Notes: a model not told the origin generated them from the letters alone. Shown: positions 34,624-43,504, counted from the first letter of the stretch. The stretch is 64,000 bases of DNA from Streptomyces sp. HNM0574 (GCF_012726235.1 NZ_JAASAH010000006.1:124001-188000); one strand, 5' to 3'. Numbers and translations: made by a program.

Positions 34624-35183
34624 CTACGACAGCCCGGGGTTGAGCGGCGAGGCGGCGGTCAGGCCGCCGTCGACGGACCGGGACTCGTCGGAGGCCGGCC
34701 GGGCCACCGCGCCGGCGATGTCCTCCGGCTCGCCGACACGAAGGCCTTCGACGCGTTGTAGAGCGCCATCGAGGGGTCGGCGACCTTTCCGGACACGGAA
34801 CCGATGTTGACGATCACCACGCCGTGTTCGGTCATCCGGGGCAGCACGGCCCGGCAGGTGTGGAACACACCGCGGCAGTTCACGCCCGTCACCGGGTCCC
34901 AGTACTCGTCGGTGGTGTCCGGGACGGTCTTCTCGACCTGCACCCCGCGTTGTTGACCAGCAACGAGACCGGGCCGAAGGCGCGTTCCGCCTCCGCGTCC
35001 GCGGCACGCGAGACGTCCGCCCGCACCCACCGGACCTCCTCCGCCAGATGGCCGGGACGCGCACCGCGGCCGCAGGCGAGGACGCGGGCCCCGTCGCGCC
35101 GCTCCGCCACGGCCCGCCCGATGCCACGGCCACCGCCGGTGACGACGGCTGGGTGCGGGGCGGAGGCGGTGCTTGTGGGTCAT
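34624..35183 (-). pseudogene. Decayed short-chain dehydrogenase (SDR)
   Basis: Fragments in three frames assemble into an SDR: AFGPVSLLVNNAG (N-N-A-G motif), then in another frame VTGVNCRGVFHTCRAVLPRM and VIVNIGSVSGKVADPSMALY with N-A-S-K (catalytic Ser, Tyr, Lys), then GEPEDIAGAVARPASDESRS near the end. The nucleotide-binding start is scrambled and about 80 residues after the active site are missing. At least three lesions, so a pseudogene. Confidence 0.78.
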
Positions 35184-35262
35184 GGCGATCGCCGTCCCCT
35201 TCTGCTCGGGTGCGTGGTGAGGGGAGGTGCCGGGTGGGCCGGACCGGACGCCCCGGTCCGGT

Positions 35263-36690
35263 TCACGAAGTGACCTCCGCGTCCCGGGGTGTGGGGATGA
35301 GGTAGGAGGTGGCCCAGGCCGCGGCGACGACGAGCATGCCGACGGCGACGGCCGCCGTGTACCCGGCCGTCGAGGCGCTGCCCGGCGGGCTGCCCGCGAC
35401 CTGGACGGGGGAGAGCAGGGCGAAGCTCAGTCCGGCGCCGAGGCCGAACGCCGCCGAGACCAGCCCGGGCAGGAAGCCGGGATGGTCGGCCGGGGCCAGG
35501 ACGACGCCGAGCAGGTTGAGGACGATGTTCGCCATGCCCGCGTAGGTGACCCCGAGCAGCACCGTGCAGGCGATCAGCACCGGCGGCGAGTGCACCCCGG
35601 CGAAGGCCGTCACCGCGAGCACCGCCACGCTGCCCAGCAGGCCGCAGCGCAGCAGCCGCAGATAGCCGAACGTCGGCGCGAGCCGCCCGGTGAACGGCCC
35701 GACGAGCCAGCCCACCAGGGCGAACGGAGTGAGGAAGGCGAGCGAGGCGGTGCCCGCGCTCATGCCGAATCCGGCCTGCTCGTTCTGCACGAGGGACATC
35801 AGCACGCCGTTGACGACGGCGAAGACGCCGACGAGGGTGAGCAGCGTGGTCAGCAGCGGTGCCCAGGTGGCCCGCCGGCGCAGATCGCGGATGCGTACCA
35901 GGGGGTGCGGGCTGCGGCTCTCCACCCGCCGGAACAGTGCGAAGGCCGCGCCGGCGAGCACCAACAGCCCGGCGCACAGCGCCCAGTTCGCCGTCGCGGG
36001 ATGCTTGGCCTCCTCGACGGCGACGAGCAGGGCCACCAGGCCCACCGCGATCGGCAGTACCCCGGGCCAGTCCATCGGGGTGCCGGCGGACGGGCGGGAC
36101 TCCCGGCAGCAGAGGCCGACCAGCCCCAGCGCGAGCAGCGCGGACACGGCGATCACCCAGAAGATGCTGCGGAAGCCGTGGGCCCCGGCCAGCCAGCCCC
36201 CGGCCAGCGCGTCGATACCGGCCACCCCGCCGTTGACGGCCGTCACCACGCCCATCAGGGCGCCGAGCCGGCGGCGGTCGGTGACCTGCGCGCGCAGCAT
36301 CAGCAGCGCGATCTGCACGACGGGACCGGTGACGCCCTGGACCACCCGGGCGAGGCCGAGCACCACGATGTTCGGCGCGAGCGCGGCGAGCACCGAGCCC
36401 GCCACGAGCACCGCGAGCATGCCCTGGAGCACCCGCTTGCGGCCCGCGATGTCGCTGAAGCGGGGCAGGAACAGCGAGAACATGCCGCACGAGGTGAAGA
36501 ACAGGGTCTGCGACAGGCCCGTCGCCGCCTCGTCGGTACGCAACTCGCGCGCCATCGTGACCAGGGCGGGGCTGAGCATGCTGGCGTTGAGCTGGAAGGC
36601 CACGCAGGCCGCCAGCAAGGCGGCCAGCGCGGCGGCCGTACCGGACCGTGCGGGTGCCGCCGGCGAAGGGCGCGCGGGCGGGGCGCTCAT
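35263..36690 (-). CDS. MFS transporter
   Basis: 475 residues, 12-14 hydrophobic helices. The loop 2-3 motif is RFSDIAGRKRVLQGMLAVLV (G-x-L-a-D-r-x-G-r-k-x). It starts ATGA-overlapped with the stop of the nucleoside hydrolase gene, so both are one operon. Role: import or export of a nucleoside or related product is inferred from this coupling. Subfamily resembles the DHA2-like drug/H+ antiporters by length. Confidence 0.88.
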   Translation of the reverse strand: MSAPPARPSPAAPARSGTAAALAALLAACVAFQLNASMLSPALVTMARELRTDEAATGLSQTLFFTSCGMFSLFLPRFSDIAGRKRVLQGMLAVLVAGSVLAALAPNIVVLGLARVVQGVTGPVVQIALLMLRAQVTDRRRLGALMGVVTAVNGGVAGIDALAGGWLAGAHGFRSIFWVIAVSALLALGLVGLCCRESRPSAGTPMDWPGVLPIAVGLVALLVAVEEAKHPATANWALCAGLLVLAGAAFALFRRVESRSPHPLVRIRDLRRRATWAPLLTTLLTLVGVFAVVNGVLMSLVQNEQAGFGMSAGTASLAFLTPFALVGWLVGPFTGRLAPTFGYLRLLRCGLLGSVAVLAVTAFAGVHSPPVLIACTVLLGVTYAGMANIVLNLLGVVLAPADHPGFLPGLVSAAFGLGAGLSFALLSPVQVAGSPPGSASTAGYTAAVAVGMLVVAAAWATSYLIPTPRDAEVTS

Positions 36691-37679
36691 CGGTCGGTCT
36701 CCGTCGCCCGCCCGGCCCCGGTCAGCCGCTCCACGAGCAGGTCACCGAAGGTGCCGTCGGTCTCCAGCACGACGGTGGCACCGGCGCCGTCCGTCTCCGG
36801 GTAACCGCGGTGGAGTCCGCGGGTGTCGGCGACGAGGGCGCCCCGCGCCGCTCCGTGCGCCGTGTCGACGGTGACGGGGAGGCGGGGCGCGAGCCGGGGG
36901 ACGACCTCGCCGACGGCGATCGCGGCGGCCAGCGGGTCGTGGCAGGCGCAGCCGCGGAAGGGCAGGCAGGTCGTCTCGTGGAAGGTGAAGTAGCAGTCCA
37001 GGATCTCCCCGGCGAGCCGGCCGGCCGGTGTGCCGGAGCCGAGCAGCCGCCGCCGGTGCTCCTCGGTCAGGTTCTCCCGCATCGTCACGTCGAGCGGGAC
37101 GAGGGTGAGGTCGAAGCCGGCCGCCAGCACGGCCGCCGCGGCCTCCGGATCGTGGCCGATGTTGGCCTCGGCGACGGGGGAGATGTTGCCCGGGTGGTGC
37201 ACGGCGCCGCCCATCACCGTGACGTGGCGGACGAGTTGGGGCAGCCGCGGCTCCTCGTGGAGGGCCAGGGCGAGATTGGTGAGCGGGGCCGTGGCGAGGA
37301 TGTCGAGCGCGCCGTGGGCTGCGCGCGCGGTCTCGACGATCAGGTCGACGGCCGGGCGCGGGTCCGGCTCGGCGGCGGGTGCGGGCAGCGCGACGCCGCC
37401 GAGCCCGCCCTCGCCGTGCACGGTGCTGACCTCGTCGTGTGCGGCGCCCGACAGCGCGGCCTCGGCGCCGGCGGCCACCGGTACGTCCGTGCGTCCGACG
37501 GTCTCCAGCACCTGGAGGGTGTTGAGCGCGGCGCGTTCGGCGCCGGTGTTCCCGGCGACGGTGGTGACGGCGCGCAGGTCGGTGCCGGGGGTGAGGCAGA
37601 GGTAGAGCAGCGCGAGGGCGTCGTCGATGCCGGTGTCGCAGTCCATCAGCAGCGGTCGGCGGGCAGGGGGAAGGGGCAT
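36687..37679 (-). CDS. Inosine/uridine-preferring nucleoside hydrolase
   Basis: 330 residues. The calcium site is LLMDCDTGIDDALALL (D-x-D-x-G-x-D-D). Further family segments are TTVAGNTG, LAPLTNLAL-like ILATAPLTNLALAL, VTVMGGAV and the catalytic-region CACHDPLAAA. It splits ribonucleosides into base and ribose. The ATG has only a weak GAGAG site. With xdhABC at 43.5-48.2 kb it could feed purine bases to xanthine dehydrogenase. Divergent GntR regulator, with a palindromic site at 37751-37763 in its upstream region. Confidence 0.9.
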   Translation of the reverse strand: MPLPPARRPLLMDCDTGIDDALALLYLCLTPGTDLRAVTTVAGNTGAERAALNTLQVLETVGRTDVPVAAGAEAALSGAAHDEVSTVHGEGGLGGVALPAPAAEPDPRPAVDLIVETARAAHGALDILATAPLTNLALALHEEPRLPQLVRHVTVMGGAVHHPGNISPVAEANIGHDPEAAAAVLAAGFDLTLVPLDVTMRENLTEEHRRRLLGSGTPAGRLAGEILDCYFTFHETTCLPFRGCACHDPLAAAIAVGEVVPRLAPRLPVTVDTAHGAARGALVADTRGLHRGYPETDGAGATVVLETDGTFGDLLVERLTGAGRATETDR

Positions 37680-37750
37680 GGGGCTCTCACAGGTGGCTGG
37701 GGTGCGGGCGCGGCGGCAGGGCGTACCCGCGGGCCGGCACCGTCCGGAAG

Positions 37751-37763
37751 TTTGTCTGACAAA
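37751..37763. promoter_or_regulatory. GntR-type operator in the nucleoside hydrolase / GntR intergenic region
   Basis: TTTGTC-T-GACAAA is a perfect 6-bp inverted repeat and fits the FadR-group GntR consensus T-N-G-T-N3-A-C-N-A. Confidence 0.8.
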
Positions 37764-37900
37764 GTTGGCCGCGAGGCTAGCCCCGGCCGCACGCGCGCAC
37801 AAGGGGTCGCACCGCGCCGACGGCCCTTAAGAGAGCAGAAGTTGCCCGCAGGTGACTGCGGGTGAAGAGCCCGTACTACGCTGGGGGTGCCGGACCGAAT

Positions 37901-37913
37901 GAGTCAGACAAAG
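37901..37913. promoter_or_regulatory. Second, weaker GntR-type site in the GntR leader
   Basis: GAGTCAGACAAAG keeps the GTC-N-GAC core and the right arm GACAAA of the site at 37751-37763; the outer left arm is degenerate. It lies 16 bp before ATG 37929, suited to autoregulation. Confidence 0.6.
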
Positions 37914-37928
37914 AGAACGGGAACCGCG

Positions 37929-38678
37929 ATGCCTCGCCAGGGAAACCGCCGCCACTCGCCCCGCGTCGAGCTGTACCAGCGCCTCGTGGCCGCGATCGAC
38001 GACGGCACCTTCCCGCCCGGCGCGCGGTTGCCCCCCGAGCCCGAACTGGCCACCCGTCTCGGCGTGAGCCGGCCCGCGCTGCGCGAGGTGCTGATCCTCC
38101 TCCAGGAGGACGGCGTCATCAGCCGCCGGCGGGGCGCGGGCAGCACCGTCAACCAGTCGCCGCCCGCGCCTGGCCTCGAACACCTGCTGCCTGTCGAGGA
38201 GTTGCTGGGTCCGTCCGGTGTCCGCTGCCGGCGGCTCGCCGAGGAGGACGAGGAGCCCACCGACTTTTCGGGGCACCATCTGCGGCTGGCACCCTCGGCC
38301 CGCACCCGCTTCTGGGAGACGGCCGTCGACACCGACGGCGCGACGGCCTGCTTCGCGCACGAATGGTCAGCGGACCCGGCCGTCCTGAACACCGTCGAAC
38401 CGGCCCTCACCGGGGCACTCGCTCCCGCACCGGACGAGGCCGCCACCACCATGCTCGCCGCCTTCCTCACCGCGGCGCCCGGACTGCCGCTCCACGCCCG
38501 CAGCACGATGGGCGCCACCGTCCTCGGCAAGGAACGCGGCCACGCCGTCGCCCGCCCGCCCGAGACCCCCGCCCTCCTCCTCACCCAGACCGTCTCGGCC
38601 TCCGGGCAGCCCCTGTTGGCCGCCAAATACCTCTTCCCTGGCGGCTCCCCGCTCCTCCGGATGTCGCACCGGAGGTGA
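37929..38678 (+). CDS. GntR-family regulator with UTRA-like sensor domain
   Basis: 249 residues from ATG 37929; in-frame ATGs at 37887 and 37899 would place the second operator inside the gene. N-terminal winged helix: ARLPPEPELATRLGVSRPAL then REVLILLQEDGVISRRRGAG. The C-terminal 150 residues resemble the UTRA/HutC sensor (TPALLLTQTVSASGQPLLAA). A TACGCT box near 37878 could be its promoter. It probably represses the divergent nucleoside hydrolase and MFS operon and itself; the effector may be a nucleoside or ribose product (inference). Confidence 0.85.
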   Translation: MPRQGNRRHSPRVELYQRLVAAIDDGTFPPGARLPPEPELATRLGVSRPALREVLILLQEDGVISRRRGAGSTVNQSPPAPGLEHLLPVEELLGPSGVRCRRLAEEDEEPTDFSGHHLRLAPSARTRFWETAVDTDGATACFAHEWSADPAVLNTVEPALTGALAPAPDEAATTMLAAFLTAAPGLPLHARSTMGATVLGKERGHAVARPPETPALLLTQTVSASGQPLLAAKYLFPGGSPLLRMSHRR

Positions 38679-38782
38679 CCTCGACAGCCGCCTGCCGTCC
38701 GGACGTTGCGCGTGGTGTGGCCCCACATCCCCCGGGGCAGCTCTCCTCCCGTACAGGGGCGGCACAGGGCGGGAGGCGCGGT

Positions 38783-39874
38783 ATGGCGGTGCTGGTGACC
38801 GGGGGCACGGGGTTCGTGGGGTCGCGGCTGTGCGCGGAGCTGTTGCGGCGTACCGACGGGGCGGTGATCTGTCTGGTGCGGGCCGAGGGCGAGGCGGGGG
38901 CCGGGCGGCGGATGCGGGAGGCGCTGGCCGGCGTCGACGGGGAAGCGGCCGCCTCGCCGCGGTTACGGGCCGTGCCGGCGGACCTGCTGGCCGACCGGTT
39001 CGGCCTGGCGGAGGACGCCTACCGGCGGCTGGCGGACGAGGCCGGCGCCGTCTACCACTGCGGGGCCTCGGTCCATCTGGCCGCGTCCTACGAGCGGGTG
39101 GCCCCGGTCAATCTCGGCGGGACCCGGCGGGTGGTCGATTTCTGCGCCACGGGCAGGCCCAAGCACCTGCACCACGTCTCGACCCTGGGGGTGTTCCTCG
39201 CCGCACGTGAGGCGGGGCTGCCGCGGGTCGACGAGTCGACCGTGCCCACGCTCCGCACCTGCGGCCCCTTCGGCTATCTGCGTACCAAGGTCGAGGCCGA
39301 ACGGATGGTGGCGGAGAGCGGCGTCGCCGCGTCCTTCTACCGGCCCGGCATGATCCTGGCCGACTCACGGGACGGGGCCGCGCCCGCGAACGACGTCACC
39401 ACCTGTCTCATCGCCGCGGCCGTCGTCACCGGCTGCTACCCGACCGCGCTGGGCGCGCTGCCGGCCTCGACCGTCGACCACACCGCGCAGGCGATCGCCG
39501 CACTGTCCCTGGCGCCGGAGGCCACCGGGAGCGTCTTCCATGTCATGCGGCCCGAACCGCTGCCCATGCGGGAGCTGTTCGAGCGGGCGGTCGGGTACGG
39601 ATTCCGCCTGCGCGAGGTCTCCGCCGGGCAGTGGCGCGAAGCGCTGCACGCGCACCGCGACAACCCGTGGGCCAGGGCGGCGCACGCCCTGGACATCTGC
39701 GCCCGCATCCTCGGCTTCACCCCCGTCCGCCGCCCGCCCGAGGTACGGGGCGACGCCACCGCGCTCGCCATGGCGGCGGCAGGCGTACGGGCGCCGGACA
39801 CGGGGTCCGCGTACTTCCACCGCCTGCTGTCCCGTCTGGAGCGGGACCACGGCACGACCCTCGCCGGCGGCTGA
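38783..39874 (+). CDS. Stand-alone thioester-reductase-like NAD(P) epimerase family protein
   Basis: 363 residues, ATG 38783 with GGGAGG seven bases upstream. Rossmann start VLVTGGTGFVGSRLCAELLR, then YHCGASVHLAASYERVAPVN and LGGTRRVVDFC, and the Y-x3-K of the extended SDR family in FGYLRTKVEAERMV. This is the pattern of thioester reductase domains that release aldehydes from carrier-bound acyl chains in non-ribosomal peptide synthetases, here without adenylation or carrier domain. Orphan location; substrate unknown. Confidence 0.82.
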   Translation: MAVLVTGGTGFVGSRLCAELLRRTDGAVICLVRAEGEAGAGRRMREALAGVDGEAAASPRLRAVPADLLADRFGLAEDAYRRLADEAGAVYHCGASVHLAASYERVAPVNLGGTRRVVDFCATGRPKHLHHVSTLGVFLAAREAGLPRVDESTVPTLRTCGPFGYLRTKVEAERMVAESGVAASFYRPGMILADSRDGAAPANDVTTCLIAAAVVTGCYPTALGALPASTVDHTAQAIAALSLAPEATGSVFHVMRPEPLPMRELFERAVGYGFRLREVSAGQWREALHAHRDNPWARAAHALDICARILGFTPVRRPPEVRGDATALAMAAAGVRAPDTGSAYFHRLLSRLERDHGTTLAGG

Positions 39875-39896
39875 CACCGGAGCCCGCCGGACACGG

Positions 39897-39941
39897 CAGG
39901 GCGGCGCCGTCCGGCCACGACGGCCGGGCGACGCCGCCCTG
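39897..39941. terminator. Bidirectional hairpin terminator
   Basis: Twenty-bp arms CAGGGCGGCGCCGTCCGGCC / GGCCGGGCGACGCCGCCCTG pair at 18 positions plus two G-T pairs, loop ACGAC, between convergent genes. Confidence 0.88.
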
Positions 39942-39949
39942 ATGGTGCG

Positions 39950-40234
39950 CTACTTCGTCCGCGCGCCGTTGACGAACTCCTTCTTGGACATCTCCCCGTC
40001 CTTGTTGGTGTCCACCTTCGAGAACGCCTTGTGGACATCGGACTTGGAGACACCCTGCGCCTGACCGGCGGCGAGCAGCTCCTGCTCGTTGATGGTGCCG
40101 CTGTTGTCCTTGTCGATCTGGTGGAAGGTGGGCGGGGAGCCGCCCTGGCCGGTCGCGGCGAGGGCGCTGCCCGTGGCGCCGAGAACCCCGGCCGCCGCGA
40201 GGACGGTGGCGAGTACGGCGGTGCGCTTGTGCAT
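39950..40234 (-). CDS. Secreted EF-hand calcium-binding protein
   Basis: 94 residues, TAGGAG five bases before ATG 40234. Signal peptide ends SALAA. Two canonical EF-hand loops: DKDNSGTINEQE (41-52) and DTNKDGEMSKKE (75-86), each with Asp/Asn/Ser ligands, invariant Gly and final Glu. It should bind two calcium ions outside the cell, as a buffer or signalling protein. Paired EF-hands without any other domain. Confidence 0.9.
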   Translation of the reverse strand: MHKRTAVLATVLAAAGVLGATGSALAATGQGGSPPTFHQIDKDNSGTINEQELLAAGQAQGVSKSDVHKAFSKVDTNKDGEMSKKEFVNGARTK

Positions 40235-40534
40235 CTCAACTCCTATCGGCCCCCGCCACGGGCGGAGGCGGGACAAGTACGTCTTGTTCCCCCGTTCGGG
40301 CACCAAACGTAATCGATACACCACTGTCCGTCACGCAGGGGGTCCGGGACGAGGTCGCCCGGCGCATCTGTCACCGCGTGAGGCATTCCATGACTCCTTC
40401 GTGGGAATTCGCGCTTTCCTCGGAACGGCATGCGGATCCCCAACTGTAGGATTCCGGGCGGGAATTGCGTCGAACGGGCCGGAATCCGGGCCCGATCCGA
40501 TCCCCCGCGTGCCCCCCCACGAACAGGAAAACCC

Positions 40535-40669
40535 ATGCGTATTCCTCTCGCGCGCCGTCTCGCCGCCATGGCCTTCGCGCTCCCCCTCTTCTCCGCGGGC
40601 GGAGTCGCCTTCACCGCGACCCGGTCAACCGCCGCTCCGGGCCCCGCCGGTGCCGCCCAGATCGACTGA
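40535..40669 (+). CDS. Very short exported peptide or broken secreted gene
   Basis: 44 codons with AGGAAA before ATG 40535. Residues 1-33 are a clear signal peptide (RRLAAMAFALPLFSAGGVAF ... STAA), leaving only about 12 residues before the stop. The following 150 bases have coding-like composition in other frames, so the gene may have been truncated by a frameshift near 40665. Neither reading can be proved. Confidence 0.35.
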   Translation: MRIPLARRLAAMAFALPLFSAGGVAFTATRSTAAPGPAGAAQID

Positions 40670-40910
40670 AACTCCTGCTCCAGGCGCCTCCAGCGGCACG
40701 TCCGACACCGGGATCTTCCTCGCGGACCGGAGACCGACAACGACCGGGGCGACGGCCCCGGCGACGGCACCGTCACGGAGTACGGCTGCCGGCCGGTCCG
40801 ACAACACGGCGGCAGGAAACCCCGGTTGAGTGAAACCCGGGAATTGAGCCGCCGGTGAACAGGGAACGGGAATTCCTCCCGGCCCTTCCCTTTCTTGGCA
40901 TGATTCCGGG

Positions 40911-41399
40911 GTGACTTCTCAGCCGCCCTCCCGCACCGCCTCCTGGCCCGGTTACGCCGCCTTCGCGCTGGGCCTGTTGTACGCCGCCGTCAGCGCGTAC
41001 TGGGCGGCGGGCGGTACGGCCGGACTCGACTCCGTCGGCGGCGGGCCGGCCCGGCTGACCCGGGACCGCGACCCGGGCATGGTCGCCGTGCTCTGGGTGA
41101 CCGTCGGGCTCAAGCTCCTCGCCGCGCTGCCGGGACTGGCCCTCGCACGGCGACGGTGGTGGCTGCCGCGCCGTCCGCTGCTCGTCCTCGCGGGGATCGC
41201 CGCCGCCGTACTCGCCGTGTACGGCGGGGTGTTGACCGGTGTGCAGGCCCTGGTGAAGGCGGGCGTCGTGGAGTCCTCGGGGCAGACGGACCGGACGGCC
41301 TTCCACGGTCACCTGTTCCTCTGGGACCCGTGGTTCCTCGTCTGGGGCCTGCTGCTGGGCCTGGCCGTGTACCGCGAGGTGCGGTCGGGGAGCCGCTAG
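40911..41399 (+). CDS. DUF3995 membrane protein
   Basis: 162 residues, four membrane helices. The opening AAFALGLLYAAVSAYWAAGG then TAGLDSVGGG is diagnostic of DUF3995. GTG 40911 follows a CATGAT box by six bases, so the message is likely leaderless. A conserved HLFLWDPWFLVWGLLLGL ends the protein. Function unknown. Confidence 0.85.
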   Translation: MTSQPPSRTASWPGYAAFALGLLYAAVSAYWAAGGTAGLDSVGGGPARLTRDRDPGMVAVLWVTVGLKLLAALPGLALARRRWWLPRRPLLVLAGIAAAVLAVYGGVLTGVQALVKAGVVESSGQTDRTAFHGHLFLWDPWFLVWGLLLGLAVYREVRSGSR

Positions 41400-41461
41400 C
41401 GCCCCACGTACCCCCGGAAGTTCGCCTACCCTCGGTTGCCACCGGGAGAGCGGAGTCGAAC

Positions 41462-42238
41462 ATGCGGTTGGCGGAGAGAGTCGCCCTGGTCCATGGCGCG
41501 GGCGGATCGGTGGGAGGCGCCGTCGCGAGGGCTTTTGCCGCCGAGGGCGCGGTGGTCCACCTGACCGGGCGCACCGCGGAGAAGGTCGCCGCGACGGAGC
41601 GGGAGATCAGGCGACGTGGCGGGCGCGCCCGGTCGTACGAGGTGGACGTCACCGACGCCGAGGCGGTGCGGCGCCGTACCGAGGAGGTCCTCGCGGAGGA
41701 GGGCCGGGTCGACATCCTCCACAACGCCGTCACCTACGAGGAGGTCCAGGGCGCCGCCCTGCACACGCTGGAACCCGAGGCCGTCGAGCGCACCCTGGTC
41801 ACCGCGACCCGCGCGCACCTGAACACGGTCCGGGCCGTGGTGCCCGCGATGACCGGTCAGGGCTCCGGCGTGATCCAGACGACCGTGGGGTTCGGGCCGC
41901 CGTACCCGCTGATGGGCTCGACCGCGATCGCGTGGCACACCGTGGAGGCCCTCTACCGCCAGTTCGCCGTCGAACTCGGCGAGTTCGGCATCCGGGTGCA
42001 GAGGTTCCGGACCGGCGGCTACCGCGAGTCGGTCCTGAATGCCCCTGACTACGGCAGCAGTTACGCGGGCGACAGCACCCCCGAAGATCTGCTCGCCGGC
42101 CTCGAAGCCGGGACGCCTCTCCACCGCCTGCCCTCGCTCGACGAGGCCGGCGCGTACGCCGTCTTCGCCGCGAGCCCCGACGCGGCCTCGCTCACCGCGA
42201 CGGCCTTCAACCTCACCGCCGGAGCCGTCCCGGACTGA
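41462..42238 (+). CDS. SDR-family protein lacking the catalytic Tyr-Lys pair
   Basis: 258 residues, leader GGGAGAGCGGAG. NAD(P) site ALVHGAGGSVGGAVARAF (G-x3-G-x-G), ADVT-type DVTDAE, and HNAVT in place of NNAG. In the active-site region PPYPLMGSTAIAWHTVEALY no Y-x3-K is present: Tyr occurs but the Lys position is filled by other residues. It may bind a cofactor without oxidoreductase activity, or use another base. Orphan gene. Confidence 0.82.
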   Translation: MRLAERVALVHGAGGSVGGAVARAFAAEGAVVHLTGRTAEKVAATEREIRRRGGRARSYEVDVTDAEAVRRRTEEVLAEEGRVDILHNAVTYEEVQGAALHTLEPEAVERTLVTATRAHLNTVRAVVPAMTGQGSGVIQTTVGFGPPYPLMGSTAIAWHTVEALYRQFAVELGEFGIRVQRFRTGGYRESVLNAPDYGSSYAGDSTPEDLLAGLEAGTPLHRLPSLDEAGAYAVFAASPDAASLTATAFNLTAGAVPD

Positions 42239-42309
42239 CCGTCACCACGGCCCGCGGGCTTCGGGAAAACCCGGTGACCCCGGAAGGGGGGCTGCGTAGG
42301 ATCCCCGGC

Positions 42310-43053
42310 ATGACTATGCGGCTGGTTCAGATTGCGATGAACGCCCGGGACGACGCCGAGCTCGGCCGGTTCTGGGCGGCGGCCCTCGACTGGGAGTCCT
42401 CCGTCGAGGAACCCGGCATCGTCACCAACCTCGAACCCAAGGGCTTCAGCTATCCCGATGCCTCCGCCGTGGTCATCGACGTCATCACCGTCGACGACCC
42501 CAAGACGGTGAAGAACCGCGTGCACGTCGATCTCGCCACCACCTCGGCCGAGCATCACGCGCAGCTGGTCGCACGGCTGACGGAACTCGGCGCGACGCCC
42601 GTCGACATCGGCCAGGGCGACGTCCCGTGGACGGTGCTGGCCGACCCGGACGGCAACGAGTTCTGCGTGGCGGAGCCCCGCGAGGACCACCGGGACACCG
42701 GCCCCATTGCCGCCGTCGTGGCCGACTGCGCCGACCCGCGGGCCATGGCCCGGTTCTGGGACGAGGCGATGGACTGGACGCTGCACTCGGTCACCGACGA
42801 GGAGGCGGTGCTGCGCTCCGCCCAGGGCGTCGGCCCGTACCTCCGGCTCGTCCGCACGCCCGACGTGAAGACGGTGAAGAACCGCGTCCATCTCGACCTG
42901 CGGCCCTACCGGGGCGGCGACCGGGCGGCGGAGGCGGAACGGGTGCGGGGCCTCGGCGCCGCCGACATCGACCTCGGGCAGGGCGACGAGGTGCCCTGGA
43001 CCTGCCTCGTCGACCCGGAGGGCAACGAGTTCGACATCCTCACCCCGGCCTGA
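42310..43053 (+). CDS. Two-domain VOC (glyoxalase-like) protein
   Basis: 247 residues. Two homologous halves of about 120 residues each: QIAMNARDDAELGRFWAAAL with KNRVHVDLATTS and DPDGNEFCVAEP, then VADCADPRAMARFWDEAMDW with KNRVHLDLRPYR and DPEGNEFDILTP. The metal-ligand His and Glu of each half are present (VHVDL/NEFCV and VHLDL/NEFDI). Substrate unknown; such proteins often bind or degrade reactive metabolites or drugs. TAGGAT box seven bases before ATG implies a leaderless message. Confidence 0.88.
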   Translation: MTMRLVQIAMNARDDAELGRFWAAALDWESSVEEPGIVTNLEPKGFSYPDASAVVIDVITVDDPKTVKNRVHVDLATTSAEHHAQLVARLTELGATPVDIGQGDVPWTVLADPDGNEFCVAEPREDHRDTGPIAAVVADCADPRAMARFWDEAMDWTLHSVTDEEAVLRSAQGVGPYLRLVRTPDVKTVKNRVHLDLRPYRGGDRAAEAERVRGLGAADIDLGQGDEVPWTCLVDPEGNEFDILTPA

Positions 43054-43081
43054 CACCGGGCCCGGTCACGCGTCACCACCG

Positions 43082-43121
43082 GGCGGCGCTCCCCACGCGG
43101 CAACGCGGGGGGAGCGCCGCC
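43082..43121 (+). terminator. Terminator hairpin with GNRA tetraloop
   Basis: Outer perfect 13-bp stem GGCGGCGCTCCCC / GGGGAGCGCCGCC and inner CGCG / CGCG closed by the tetraloop GCAA, starting 29 bp after the VOC stop. Confidence 0.88.
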
Positions 43122-43504
43122 TTCCGCTTGCCCCGGACTCTTGACCTTGGGATCCCCGCCGAACTACGTTGCGTCACACGCCCGACCCACGACGACCGGA
43201 AGGAGGCGACCGGCGGATGTACACCTGCTCTGATCTGAGTCGCCTCGCCCGCAGTACGGTCTGGGTCCCGGGGCGGATCGCGCACGGCAGCTGACGCCGT
43301 CGCACGGCTGCCGAGCAGGCCGTGCCGATGCGCCCGCCGCGGCGCACTCCCGGGGTTTCCCCCGGCCTCCCGTCTTCCCTTTTTCCTTCCGGCACGCCGC
43401 TGCCGCGTGCCCTCGCGCGCCCCTCATCGCGACGCGGCGCGCCGGAAATCACAGAAAGCTGCCCGAAATTGGCGAACAAGCCGCCTGAAATCGATGAATG
43501 TGAC
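43122..43504 (+). promoter_or_regulatory. Upstream region of the xdh operon
   Basis: About 380 bp without a supported gene. The last 80 bases before GTG 43505 are A-rich (AAATCACAGAAAGC, GAAATTGGCGAAC, GAAATCGATGAATG), unlike coding DNA, and presumably hold the promoter. No perfect palindrome seen. Confidence 0.45.

Noticed and set aside
40535-40669. Precursor peptide of a ribosomally made natural product
   Set aside because: It is a signal peptide with a very short tail, without Cys/Ser/Thr-rich core, and no modification enzyme is adjacent.
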